NCBI RefSeq assembly: GCF_025698545.1
Contig: NC_068575.1
Location: 48,245,980-48,309,979 of the forward strand
Reading direction: 5' to 3'
Source: Gossypium raimondii
Taxonomy: Eukaryota; Streptophyta; Magnoliopsida; Malvales; Malvaceae
Length of the DNA: 64,000 nucleotides
Part shown: one piece after another, positions 1 to 9,935 of the stretch
Position numbering within the stretch: the first letter of the stretch is position 1
Layout of the letters: each line of letters begins with the position of its first letter
Position numbers and translations under genes: made by a program
Notes under the pieces: model-generated
Databases searched by the model: none
The model's input: the letters and a program-made list of their open reading frames with translations, nothing else
Told to the model about the DNA's origin: nothing

Positions 1-700
1 TTTTATCTCATGAGAATCATTATGTCTTCCTTTAGTAAAAGTTAATTACTAACAAATAGCAATTAAATCATTTGCCCTAAACAAATGACCCATGACCACG
101 TTAATTTCTATCTATCATTTAACGTCAATAAGAGGATATCATTTACCCTTTATTGGGCTATAAATTCTACTATTGTAAATGAAATTATGTCATGCAGAAG
201 TTGTATACCCAACGTCTCAACTTTCGACTCTTTAGTTATTTGAACTCAAGCTTTTAATACATCAAAATATACGAGTTACGCACATATGGTCAGTCACATA
301 CTCAGGATTGAGGTAAATCACGTTATGAATGTTACAAGTGAATTAATTCATAAACGGATCTAATATTAATTCAACTTGGGTCTTGTTCGATGTATTGTCA
401 ATATAGACGATTACAATGAGTCCCTCACTCCAATACCCTAGATAATGTATCTTCCCAATTGGAATTAATAGATGACATAATAATCCTTTACTCAAATTGC
501 TCAATTTCGCTTCATCAAACAATGAACCTTTTAGATTACTTACTAATACGAGTTGTCTTCTCACTTTACAATTTGACCACGTAATGCAACTTAGTACTAG
601 TTAAATATTAGGTAATCAGTGAGCCAATATTTGCTTACATTTTGCTTTGTATGCAAAAACTGTTGAGAACAAATGCAAACAATATTAATGAGTATAATGG
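1..700 (-). repeat. LTR-like retrotransposon sequence, no gene
   Basis: I find no convincing coding sequence here. Read on the minus strand, the composition and phrasing resemble the LTR or untranslated end of a plant LTR retrotransposon. No terminal TG/CA pair, primer site or target duplication is visible, because the sequence runs off the window edge. The short open frame at 343-564 has no recognisable domain. Confidence 0.3.
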
Positions 701-705
701 AATTA

Positions 706-1490
706 TTAGACCAATTTATTTAAAAAATTGAAATTACAAGTGACGAATGAACTATACTTAGATCTCGACAAACTCGAGAAGAAACTACTTTGATTAGGGG
801 CAATCAACTTCAATAAAATCACCTTAAATTTGTTGACAATAATCTTGGAGATACACTTACACACCACATTGCAAAGACTTATACGTCTCAATTGACCCAT
901 GCATTCAGGTACTGAAACCTTAGAGATTAATATAATAAAATTATTGTTAATACCGGTTGGTACTTTACCTTTCGTAAACGCCCCCTTAACAACCCTCCTC
1001 GCATCCTCCCTTACAGTATTCCAGTTACGCTGAAAAACAACAACTTGAAACCCATTTGGTCCAAGCTCTTTATAAGCACCCATATTGAACATGACATTTT
1101 TAATTTCCTCGTCGGTAACCATCTTATGGAGTCCTTCCGATTTTTAATTCCATTCTTTCAAGTCCATAGCCACTTGTAATTTGGAACCCAAATTCTCACT
1201 AGCCTTAAAAAAGTCATTGAACTCATTATGCAAAAGCCAAACACCTCAAAACGAAAGTGACGTTTTGATTTGGGCAGAGGGGAGAAACCTTGCAGCTAAC
1301 TAGAAGTGGCAATGATTCGATTTAACCCGAGGCAGATGAAAGGCAATCACATTTGGGAAGAGCAGCTTCTAGTCAACACTACAATAAACCTTGTCAAGTC
1401 TTTCTTGAGTAGAGTACCAACTGTTACGAGAACAGACCCAAGTATATTTCGAACCGACAAAGCCTAAATCAAGCAACTGAAAATCCTGTA
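706..1490 (-). pseudogene. LINE retrotransposon fragment (endonuclease and reverse transcriptase)
   Basis: This is a decayed non-LTR retrotransposon ORF2 on the minus strand. Between about 1260 and 1490 a broken frame reads like the end of an APE-type endonuclease: DLGF-G-KYTW, then RLDKVYC, then LPRVKSNHCHF, which corresponds to the family's SDHCP end motif. From 1122 to 706 a longer frame holds the start of the reverse transcriptase. It shows the E-EI-NVMF-MG-YKELGPNGF block (usually KAPGPDGF), then ISKV-VPE and LRRISLCNVVCKCISKIIVN (usually YRPISLC). The catalytic YADD region is missing and several stops break the frame, so it is dead. It may have arrived independently of the plus-strand LINE piece at 1810-2540. 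Confidence 0.75.
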
Positions 1491-1809
1491 GTCACTCCTG
1501 ACTATTGTGGCAACCATTGCGGTTCAAAGATTTGAAATTGACTTCTCCAAGGAGGTCGCAACTAACAAAGGAAGTTCTAGCGAGACCAATCAATCTGAAC
1601 CACTACTTAAAATAAAATATTCTATAAAAAGATTACCCTCTTTTAAAAAACAACCATTTATTTTTAAAATTTTACCACTCACTTTTTTCGAGAATAAATT
1701 TTACCACTTATTTATATATATTACATGATTTTTTATTAATATATTTTTACATAATTTTTTACCTATGGTATGAGATAATTTATTATATTTTAAAACAAAT
1801 CCCAAACAA

Positions 1810-2540
1810 TGCATTTCTGATGAATTGGTTAGAGAAATACTTCCTCCTATTTTGATTGGTGACATGAAGAATGTGTTTATTGCTCCTGTTCCTTCTGAAG
1901 AAATTAAGTTTGTAAGGTTTGGAATGAATGGTAATAAAGCGCTATTTTGCTAAAAATTTTCAAGCATGTTGTAGTATTATGGCCTATGGGGCAAGATGTT
2001 ATAGAGGCTGTGAAGTATTTCTTCTCTGCCATCTTCACTTTCGTGTACATAGGTTTATGATTTTTTTATCTATCTCTTGATGTTAAATAGAATGAAACAA
2101 AGCTTACTTGCTTTAGTTTCTAGTAATCAGAAGGCTTTTTTGGCTGGTAGAAACTAGGCTGATTCTCTTCTGTTAGCACAAGAATTGGTACATGGGTATA
2201 GTATGTCCCCAAAATGTGCTTTAAAGGTGAACCTTGGGAATAAATTCATTTTTTAGATGTTGAAAGTTTTGGGATTTCACGATGTTTGTAGAAATTGAGT
2301 TTGTGCTCTCTTCAGTGGCTTTGAATAGGGCAGGGAACCCCTTATCCCCTTACCTATCCATTCTTGTTCTAAATATTTTCTCAACTCTCTTAAATCTTGT
2401 TGGTAGGTATAAGGTTTTCGTTTATCATCCAATGTGTAAGAAATCACAGTTAACTCATTTGTGTTTGGAGATTGATTTAATGGAATAGCTAAAGATTTTC
2501 AAGGCTCAACCAAATCAGTTTTTTCAAGTAATTATAAGTG
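1810..2540 (+). pseudogene. LINE reverse transcriptase fragment
   Basis: This is a second non-LTR retrotransposon remnant, on the plus strand. Broken frames give PSEEIKFVRFGMNGNKA near 1890-1940, then LLALVSSNQKAFLAGRN and SLLLAQELVHGYS near 2100-2210, where the family has QSAFVPGR-I-DNILLAQE. Next comes a piece resembling the G--QGDPLSPYLF-L segment (AGNPLSPYLSILVLNIF, near 2330-2390). Last is HPMCKKSQLTHLC at about 2425-2465, which fits the stretch just before the catalytic F-DD motif. There are many stops and frame changes and the active-site aspartates are lost. It lies head to head with the minus-strand LINE fragment to its left. Confidence 0.7.
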
Positions 2541-3891
2541 ATAACCCTGGTTCACATTATTCATACTTCCGTACTCAGCTGGCCGGTCGCAAAACTACAT
2601 CGTTTTTTAATACCAGTTCATGCCAACATTCAAAAGACAGGTAAATACTAAACAGTACCCTAAACCCATAATTTATGAAAGCTTTGAACATTTCTTTCAA
2701 AAAATAAAAAACAAAAGCTTTCAAAATAAATAAAAAGCTTTGAAAGGATTTGATGTTAATTGATTGAAATAAAAAAAGATAATTTTTTGTAAAAAAAATT
2801 AATAAATATTATTATAAGAATTTGTATACCTTTTAGTATTTTATTTATATTTCTTTAAAAATAAATATTTATTTAAAAAAAGTTACATCCTTAAAAAAAA
2901 AAGAAGATAATTTGCCAAAGTGAAACTTAAATCAAAATCATGAAAAATTTCAACTCAAGATATTATTTACAACCAACAGAGATGTTTATATATATAATCA
3001 CAAGATATTTTGTTTATTGACACCTGCTTATGTCATGAGATAGAACTTTAATGTCATGGGACTAGAACTTTAGTCTAGTAAACTATGCGACCTTAGGCGA
3101 TTTTCTAGGTTCAAATTTACCTAAGTTAGCTTTACTCTCGAAAAATGAGAATTTTCGTATAAATTCTCTAAGATATCGAAGTAAAAATCCATGAATAAAC
3201 AGAAAAGCCATAAAAAAATAGCGCATGTCAAGTGTTTGAGTAATACTCTCAAAAGTATTCTATTACTTTAAGGTTTACAATTGAGTGATTACGAACAAGG
3301 GGAATGTCTCTATTTATAGTTGAGCTCTCACAAATCCAATGGTATAGATCGAATTACATCGACGACTAAGATTAATGTCTATCTACAATATGAGACTTCT
3401 AAGGATTTAAACTATATACATTACAATAATTATACTGGTAACTCTAGTTTTACTAGAGTGCTCCATCGGGTTACTAAGGCTTTAAGTAAATGAGTTTTTC
3501 AATGTGTTTCACGAATCAGACCAGTGCAAATGATTTAAATGAGCGTCATTTAATCAATTGACTTCTATGAAACACACTTTGCACATTCGTCATGAGCTTT
3601 AATTCGTGGCCGCCCGTGACACTTAACGACTTAATTTATTATTTTGAAAGATGGAAATAAAACGAAATCCCGTTTTTGCTAAATTCAAAATGGGACGGCA
3701 GGGAGAGTCTCAAGGGTTTTAGTTGAAGTCTCCTCTCCACCACCCAAAATTAAATCCTCCTCCTAATAATTTCTTTTTCTTTCAGGATCATAATATTTTC
3801 CAGGAAAACAATTCCCTAAAGAAAAAATAAAAAATCATTCTAGGTATTATTGAAGATAAAAAAAAAAATTAAAGCTTTACAAAAATCAATA
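2541..3891. other. Intergenic stretch upstream of the AP180 gene
   Basis: I see no gene in this AT-rich stretch. Positions 3000-3640 have the feel of a degenerate retrotransposon LTR, including an imperfect inverted pair around AATGTGTTTCACG (about 3500) and GAAACACACTTTGC (about 3570), but no clean ends. The last 150 bases before the AP180 start are pyrimidine-rich (CTCCTCTCCACCACCC near 3730), as is usual for a plant 5' leader. No convincing TATA box was found. Confidence 0.4.
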
Positions 3892-6387
3892 ATGCCTAGC
3901 AAGTTAAAGAAGGCAATTGGTGCGGTGAAAGACCAAACCAGCATTAGCCTTGCCAAGGTCGTCAACACCAATTCCGCCAGCCTCGAAGTGGCGGTCCTCA
4001 AGGCCACCACCCACGACAAAGCCCCCTTCGACGAGCGTTATGTCGATGAAATCCTACGAACCGTCTCCTCCAACAAGCTCTTCGCGGGGATCGCCGCCCG
4101 TGTCATCGCCAAAAGATTAGGCAAAACAAAGAATTGGGTCGTCGCCCTCAAATGCTTGATGCTTGTCCTTCGCATTTTCCAAGATGGCGACCCTTATTTC
4201 CCTAAAGAAGTCCTCCATGCAATGAACCATCGAACCAATATCCTGAATCTCCCCACTTTCAGAGATGAATGCAGTTCCAGTCCTTGCGATTACACCGCTT
4301 TCGTCAAGTCCTTCGCCTTCTATCTCGAAGAACGCTTGGAATGCTTCCTCACGGGGAAGCTTCAAAGGCGATTCACGTTCAAAGAGAAACAACTTAGCCA
4401 TCCCAGGGCACGTCGAGCTAACCAACAACCTGTTCGACACATGAAGCCCCCCATGTTGCTCGATCGGATTTCCTATTGGCAACGGTTGCTTGCTAAAGCT
4501 ATTGCCACAAAGCCCATAGGTTCAGCCAAGACGAACCGCTTGATCCTGGTTTCCTTCCATGCTATCGTACGAGAAAGCTTCGATCTTTACAGGGACATAT
4601 CTAACGGGCTCGGTCTTGTCTTAGATGGTTTCTTTCATTTGCAGCATCAATCATGCGTTAATGCCATCAATTATTGCGTCAAAGCCAGCAAACAATTCGA
4701 AGAGCTTTCGAGTTTATACGAGTATTGTAAGAGCTTGCCAATTGGGAGAACCTCGGATTATCCGAGTGTGCAGAGGATATCAGAGGAGCTTATTGAGACA
4801 TTGAAAGTGTTCTTAAAAGACCAAGCTTCGTTCCCATCAGCTGGGATATCACCACCTACGAAACCACATCGTTTGCTTCGTCTCCTAACGTCAGCCGCCA
4901 AGGATCTCTCGCTTTTGGAGATAGAATCTCAGGCCGGTTCGAGCTCGATTGTTTGTACATCGTTGGAAGAATTGATGAATCAAGATGAAGAACCTGTTGT
5001 AACAATGAGGTCATCTTTCTCGACGGGGACTTTCTGGGAGTTGTCTGAAAAACAGTATCGCGAGCAAGAAGATTCGTATAATGCCGCTGAAACTGGCTCC
5101 AACCATTCCTTACCCATTGATCAAGATCAAAATACGAGTTTAGATTTTATATCCTTCGATGAGTGGCCAGCAGTAGATGCTAATAAAACCCAAGGACAAC
5201 AAAGTTCAGAGCCATCATCGTCTTCAGCTAATGGTGACAAGGGCTGTTGGGAACTTGCTTTAATAGAGCCCACGCCGTCGCCACAACCTGTGCCACAGGC
5301 TTCCCAAAACTTGGCTAATAATAACTCTTTCTTCGGCAACTGGTTTCAGCAAGACCAAGCTTCTCAAAATGGAGCTAATGGTGCCTCTTTTCCCTACAAT
5401 TGGTTTCAAGAAGATCATAGAAATGATCAGCAAGCTTCTCGAAATGGAGCCAATGGTTCCTCTTTTACCAACAGTTGGTTTCAAGAAGATCATCAAAATG
5501 ATCACCAAGCTTCTCAAAAAGGAGCCAATGGTGCCTCTTTTACAAACAATTGGTTTCAAGAAGATGTTAGAAATCATCAGCAAGCTTCTCAAAATGGAAC
5601 CAATGGTGTCTCTTTTACCAACAGCTGGCTCCAAGAAGATCTTAGAAATCAACAGGCGTCTCAAACTGGAGTCAAGGTTCATTCATATATCGATGACTGG
5701 CTACTGCAACAACACCACCAACAACAATGGCAAGCTTCCAATGATGTAGCCAATGGCCATACGTGTTTCGATGACTGGTTAAAGGAAGATAAAAGTCCAG
5801 AGCATGCCCCTAATCAAATTGTCGTATCCAATGGCCGCTCTTATTTCGATGATTGGTTTCAAGCAAACCAAAGAGACCAAGAAGAACGAAAATCAGATTC
5901 GAATTGGAGCAACAATGGCGGTAACGAAAGCTGGGAGCTTGTGTTGGTAGAAGGCACAACGCCACCTTCACAAGCTTCTCAACATTTAGCCGACGGAATC
6001 CAACCTTCAATGGCGAATAATTTATTTGATCACAGACCCATAGTGCCTCAACGCCAATATAATCCATTTCTCGAAGATGAAACGAATATATCAGCAGCCA
6101 TTGCAACCACTGTTGCTGGTTTCCAAGAAAGGTTCTTCCCAATGGAACCAACATTTCATGCAACACCAACTTTTTACGCTCAAAGTTGTAATATTGAAAT
6201 ACCGACTCCAACGTTTCATGCGATGCCAGGTTCGGTTTCCCAGCATCCTAATGGGACAACAACAACAGGGTTTCAGGGTGGTGAAACTGGCGAGCCTTTC
6301 GCTCCATGGCCAACTATGAAAGCTAACAACAATGTGTCAGTGGATCAACAAAATGTATTATTTCAACGACAGTTGTGGTTGCAGTGA
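3892..6387 (+). CDS. AP180: AP180-type clathrin coat assembly protein (ANTH domain)
   Basis: This is an endocytic adaptor that binds phosphoinositides at the plasma membrane and promotes clathrin cage assembly. The single-exon frame encodes 831 residues. It starts at the ATG giving MPSKLKKAIGAVKDQTSIS, the conserved N-terminus of plant AP180; an upstream in-frame TTG at 3850 is not a plausible start. Residues 1 to about 290 form the ANTH domain, with the KLKKAIGAVKDQTS lipid-binding helix, TKNWVVALK, LRIFQDGDPYF, a DYTAFVKSFAFYLEERL helix and SFDLYRDISNGL. The tail is long and unstructured. It contains two WEL-L-E motifs (CWELALIE and SWELVLVE), a YNPFLED motif with an NPF tripeptide at about 724-726, and a glutamine/asparagine-rich block of 25-residue repeats (about 489-663). 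Arabidopsis AP180 is roughly 650 residues, so most of the extra length is this repeat block. Family assignment is strong; the role of the repeats is unknown. Confidence 0.93.
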   Translation: MPSKLKKAIGAVKDQTSISLAKVVNTNSASLEVAVLKATTHDKAPFDERYVDEILRTVSSNKLFAGIAARVIAKRLGKTKNWVVALKCLMLVLRIFQDGDPYFPKEVLHAMNHRTNILNLPTFRDECSSSPCDYTAFVKSFAFYLEERLECFLTGKLQRRFTFKEKQLSHPRARRANQQPVRHMKPPMLLDRISYWQRLLAKAIATKPIGSAKTNRLILVSFHAIVRESFDLYRDISNGLGLVLDGFFHLQHQSCVNAINYCVKASKQFEELSSLYEYCKSLPIGRTSDYPSVQRISEELIETLKVFLKDQASFPSAGISPPTKPHRLLRLLTSAAKDLSLLEIESQAGSSSIVCTSLEELMNQDEEPVVTMRSSFSTGTFWELSEKQYREQEDSYNAAETGSNHSLPIDQDQNTSLDFISFDEWPAVDANKTQGQQSSEPSSSSANGDKGCWELALIEPTPSPQPVPQASQNLANNNSFFGNWFQQDQASQNGANGASFPYNWFQEDHRNDQQASRNGANGSSFTNSWFQEDHQNDHQASQKGANGASFTNNWFQEDVRNHQQASQNGTNGVSFTNSWLQEDLRNQQASQTGVKVHSYIDDWLLQQHHQQQWQASNDVANGHTCFDDWLKEDKSPEHAPNQIVVSNGRSYFDDWFQANQRDQEERKSDSNWSNNGGNESWELVLVEGTTPPSQASQHLADGIQPSMANNLFDHRPIVPQRQYNPFLEDETNISAAIATTVAGFQERFFPMEPTFHATPTFYAQSCNIEIPTPTFHAMPGSVSQHPNGTTTTGFQGGETGEPFAPWPTMKANNNVSVDQQNVLFQRQLWLQ
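5356..5880 (+). repeat. 75-bp in-frame tandem repeats in the AP180 tail
   Basis: The AP180 gene contains back-to-back copies of a 75-bp unit starting CAAGCTTCTCAAAATGGAGC. Copy starts fall at 5356, 5431, 5506 and 5581 (exact 75-bp spacing), then at about 5653 and 5731 with 72 and 78 bp, and more diverged copies follow. Each unit encodes about 25 residues of the form QASQNGANG-SF-N-WFQED--N. The period is a multiple of three, so the frame is kept. Later units change the core to DDWL and DDWF. Confidence 0.9.
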
Positions 6388-8165
6388 AAACACGATCGTT
6401 GCAAGGCGTTATAGTTTGGTATATTTGTTGAATGAAAATGTATACAATTCAATTTGTAAATACCTTTGTAAAACAAATTCACTTGAAAAGATAAGAGAAA
6501 TGGATTGCAAATATTAATTCAAGTGTTCATATGACCAAATTTCACTTCAAAAATATTGACCGACAAAAATTTCACTGCAAAAATGACTTTCCTAACTAAT
6601 TCTTCGTGAAGTTGCAACATATAAGCAACAACGAATAAACTACTTGCATCTATTTTGAAATAAAAAAACAGTAAGAACAAGTTTCCATTTAAAATTCCAC
6701 CTACTTTTAGAGGTGTTCATGAAAGTTATAAGCTAAAAGGAATTTTTGGTGTCATAATCATTCCAAATTTCAAGCAAACGATCAGGGAACAAAAAAATAA
6801 ATTAAATTGAGTTGTGGAATGTTGAGGAGAAAGGATAGGATGAAATGCATTAGTGATAAATAATCTTATGAGAAAAGATTGTATATCATGTTTTAGTGTA
6901 TATATATATATATATATATATTTCATTTAAGTCAGAATATTACTTTTAGAATAAATTAACTATAAGGTTGGAATAAAATAGATAATCTTTTTTTTAAGTT
7001 TATAACTATAATATAATTGTACAAAATACAAATAATAACTAAAATTGTTGATGAGGGGTACCAATAAAAGAGGAGGAAGTGGTGGAATAAAGGAGACCGA
7101 TTCATCAAAATAGGTAGAGGGTCAAAGAAGGTTAAGAGGAGGAGGAGGGGGACCTCTATGAAGGTAAAGGAGACTGAGTGTAGAGAGTAAGTATTGAGGG
7201 TTGCTAATGGGGAGAAGACCCCTTTGTCATCGTTAGAGAGGGTATTTAAAGGGGAGACCCTCTTGTCTCATAGTGGTGATGTAGTAGGTTATTACCAATA
7301 GGTTATCATCATGGAATGCATGGAAGACATATATGGTGAGACCTATTTTATTATTTAGGCATTACAAGGTTATTATGCTCAAGTGGAGCCCAATGTTTCC
7401 TAAAAGAACGTTCACACTTCGAAAGTGTTCACATTAAAAAGCATGCGGCTTGGCGGATGAGGGTTAAATTTAATCCTTTAGGCTAATTAATTTCAAAAAT
7501 TTCTAATTTACTTTCAATAAAAGAGTAAAGGTCAAATCGAATAAATTTGTAAATGTTGAGGGCTAAGTTTGTTATTGTATCTTATATATGAACACCAAAA
7601 CAAACATTTAACAACGTCTAACATACATGGACAAATTTTCTCGTTTTTTCTGGTTAATTAGTTAAAATGCAATCTAAAATATAATACAAGAAGTTTTGTG
7701 GTACTCTTACCTCCAAAAGCCTAATTAAAAAATATACTAAACTTTGAGTATGACGTAGAAAAAAAAAGTGACATGGATTAACTTAATTGATGAAGGTCTA
7801 GATAATAATGTTTTTTTTCAAAATGATAAAATGAATTGTTACGTCTGCAAGATCATTTTATTCTAGTCAGGGTGGAGGGAGAGGTAGGTAAATAGTCTTG
7901 GCCCCGAAATGATAAATTCTTTATTAACTCCTTTCATTTTAGGAAAATATTAGTTTATATAATAGTAAAATTGTATTTTGACTCTTAAAACCGACTTAAA
8001 AACGTAATAGGAAAATATTAGTTAATATAATAGTAAAATATTTGTTGTATTAAAAACGTAACAATGACTTAAAAACGTAACAATGGCATGTTTAAATAGT
8101 AAAATTGTATTATATTAGTTAATATAATATTACATTTAATGCATATAGTGCTGCCAAGAGTGTGC
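6388..8165. other. Intergenic stretch downstream of AP180
   Basis: There is no recognisable gene. A TA dinucleotide run lies at about 6899-6921. Positions 7060-7460 are purine-rich (GGAGGAGGAGGGGGACC) and could be a degraded retroelement, but no domain or terminal repeat was seen. The rest is AT-rich. The AP180 3' end and polyadenylation region should lie within the first 200-300 bases. Confidence 0.4.
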
Positions 8166-8169
8166 ATGA

Positions 8170-8970
8170 TAGGGTAATTTCATTATATATATATATTATT
8201 GGTAGTAATGTCCATTAATAAAACAATCAAAGATCTAAAAAAAAAAAAGAGTGAGGAAACGAGAATCAAGCAGAGCATTGGCATGTGAAGGTGTGGGGAA
8301 GGAAGAAAGCTAAAATAATGGACCAAGCAATCTTTGGGTATATCTAGTGTTGGTGTAGTCAGGTAGTAGTATATATATATATTATAATGTTGGTTTTCCC
8401 CAAGTGAATGCGATGTCGCTGTAATCTTGCACTCTTCTGGGGACCCGCATTTTCTGCCTTCTTTTCTATGTCCCTGTCTCTTCATAATATATGCAACTTT
8501 TAGCCTCTGTTTCCTATATCTGCGCCGACCCTCTCTCTCACTCCGCACCATTCCCCCTTATTTTTCATTTCCTGGCTGCTGTGCTTGCTGAATCTATGCT
8601 GGCCTCATCTTCCCAATCCTCCTTTTCACATTCTCACCATCATTCATGCTCATGCTCCACTGTCCCCCCGCCCTTTTGTGTTCCACTCAAGAACCACTTT
8701 TCCTCTTGTTATATTTATTATTTAATACAACAATAAGAGTAATTAATGCATTAATTATATAACATTTTATTTAAACTATGACGGATAAATAAATGTATTT
8801 ACCTTTGAACTTATTTGATGTTATTTACTTTGTAAAATCGGTTCCAAGAATACATGATGTCTCCTCTTTTCCCCCCTAGTCCCAACATTGAAGATTGCAA
8901 ACAAAGTGAGGAAATGAGGGGATCCACCACCTGTACCACCTACATAATCATTACCGTCGATTTGGATTTG
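8170..8970. repeat. Duplicated non-coding block, copy A
   Basis: This block is colinear with 12197-12900 on the other side of the armadillo gene. Shared landmarks in the same order are GCATGTGAAGGTGT, ATGGACCA-(g/t)CAATCTTTGGG, TCTAGTGTTGG-GTAGTCA, GATGTCGCTGTA-TCTTGC, GGGACCCGC, TTTCCTATA-CTGCGCCGA, CTGTGCTTGCTGAAT, AAGAGTAATTAAT, AACTTATTTGATG and AAGATTGCAAACAAAGTG. Small insertions and deletions separate the copies. Neither holds a shared open frame, so conservation is at the DNA or RNA level. The open frame at 8491-8736 is not kept in copy B. Confidence 0.75.
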
Positions 8971-9935
8971 CTTCCCTCCCATTTACCCACCTATTTGGAA
9001 AACCCTAAAGCTTTCCACAAGTAACTGTCAGCCATATATTCTCATGCCATGGGTTTAACATCATCCTACATGATTACCACCCCCCGAATTTGATCACTAA
9101 CGTCCCACCCCATAATATCAATATCCAAACTAACATCACAACAATACCTACCAAACTAAAATTCAATACCGAATTACATTACACATAAAGATTAAACAAA
9201 CAAACAAACCTTTAATAATTTACATTATAGAACAAAGTACAAACATTATAATTAGGAAAAGAAAAAAAGAGGGAAGGAAACATAACAATCATCATACCCT
9301 CCCTCTTACAGCTCAGCTTTCATCAGTGAATCAAATATTACTAAAAAAAAAAAAACGAGGATACTCCCTAAAAACCGCATCCATGCCTTCAGTTATCATC
9401 ATTTAAATTAACATAGTGTTTAAAACATATAATAATAATTAATATTTTGCTTTTGAGGTAAAGTTTTGGAGTATACGAAGTGTGTTTGCCGCGTTTTCAA
9501 CCACAGCAGTTCTGACAGTTAGAAAATTCCAAACCTCCTCCTGCATTACAAATTAAAGCAAAAATGAATTCACGTGCCATACGACGTATCTACAAATCTA
9601 CCACGTCAATTTAGACGCCTATGCACCGCATGGTGTTATCTACTTTATCTTCCTTCATTACCACGTCAGCATATTATTACGAATAATAATAATAATAAAG
9701 AAGGGTCCAACGAATTTATCATTTCCCCCGGATTTAGGTGACAAAACTGAGTACCAGTAGTGAGGGGGGGGGGGGGGAAGCAGGGGTAATATCCTACTTT
9801 AACCGGTCAAGAATGGTGCTAAAATAGAGGACAGTTATTCCACGCGCCAACAACCTAACAGAACCCTGAATTACCAATTATATCCTCGTAAAAGGAACAT
9901 ACCTTAGTTGGCGGGGAGGTGAGTAGCTTTACTGG
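8971..9935. other. 3' flank of the armadillo gene
   Basis: There is no gene here. The stretch contains an AAT trinucleotide run near 9680-9697 and a 14-base G run at 9764-9777. The armadillo gene is on the minus strand, so its 3' untranslated region and polyadenylation signal should lie just below 9936. CCAAGTCCTGCTGAA at the border is already coding. Confidence 0.4.

Noticed and set aside
3850-3891. N-terminal extension of AP180 from position 3850
   Set aside because: The codon at 3850 is TTG, and the extension is poly-lysine with no counterpart in AP180; the ATG at 3892 gives the conserved N-terminus.
4117-6319. Several open frames antisense to or out of frame with AP180
   Set aside because: They are shadows of a strongly supported gene and of its 75-bp repeats; none has a domain.
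8491-8736. 81-residue protein in duplicated copy A
   Set aside because: The frame is not kept in copy B and the composition is low complexity.
8170-8970. Known microRNA precursor in the duplicated block
   Set aside because: I compared by eye with common plant microRNAs and found no mature sequence match and no obvious hairpin.
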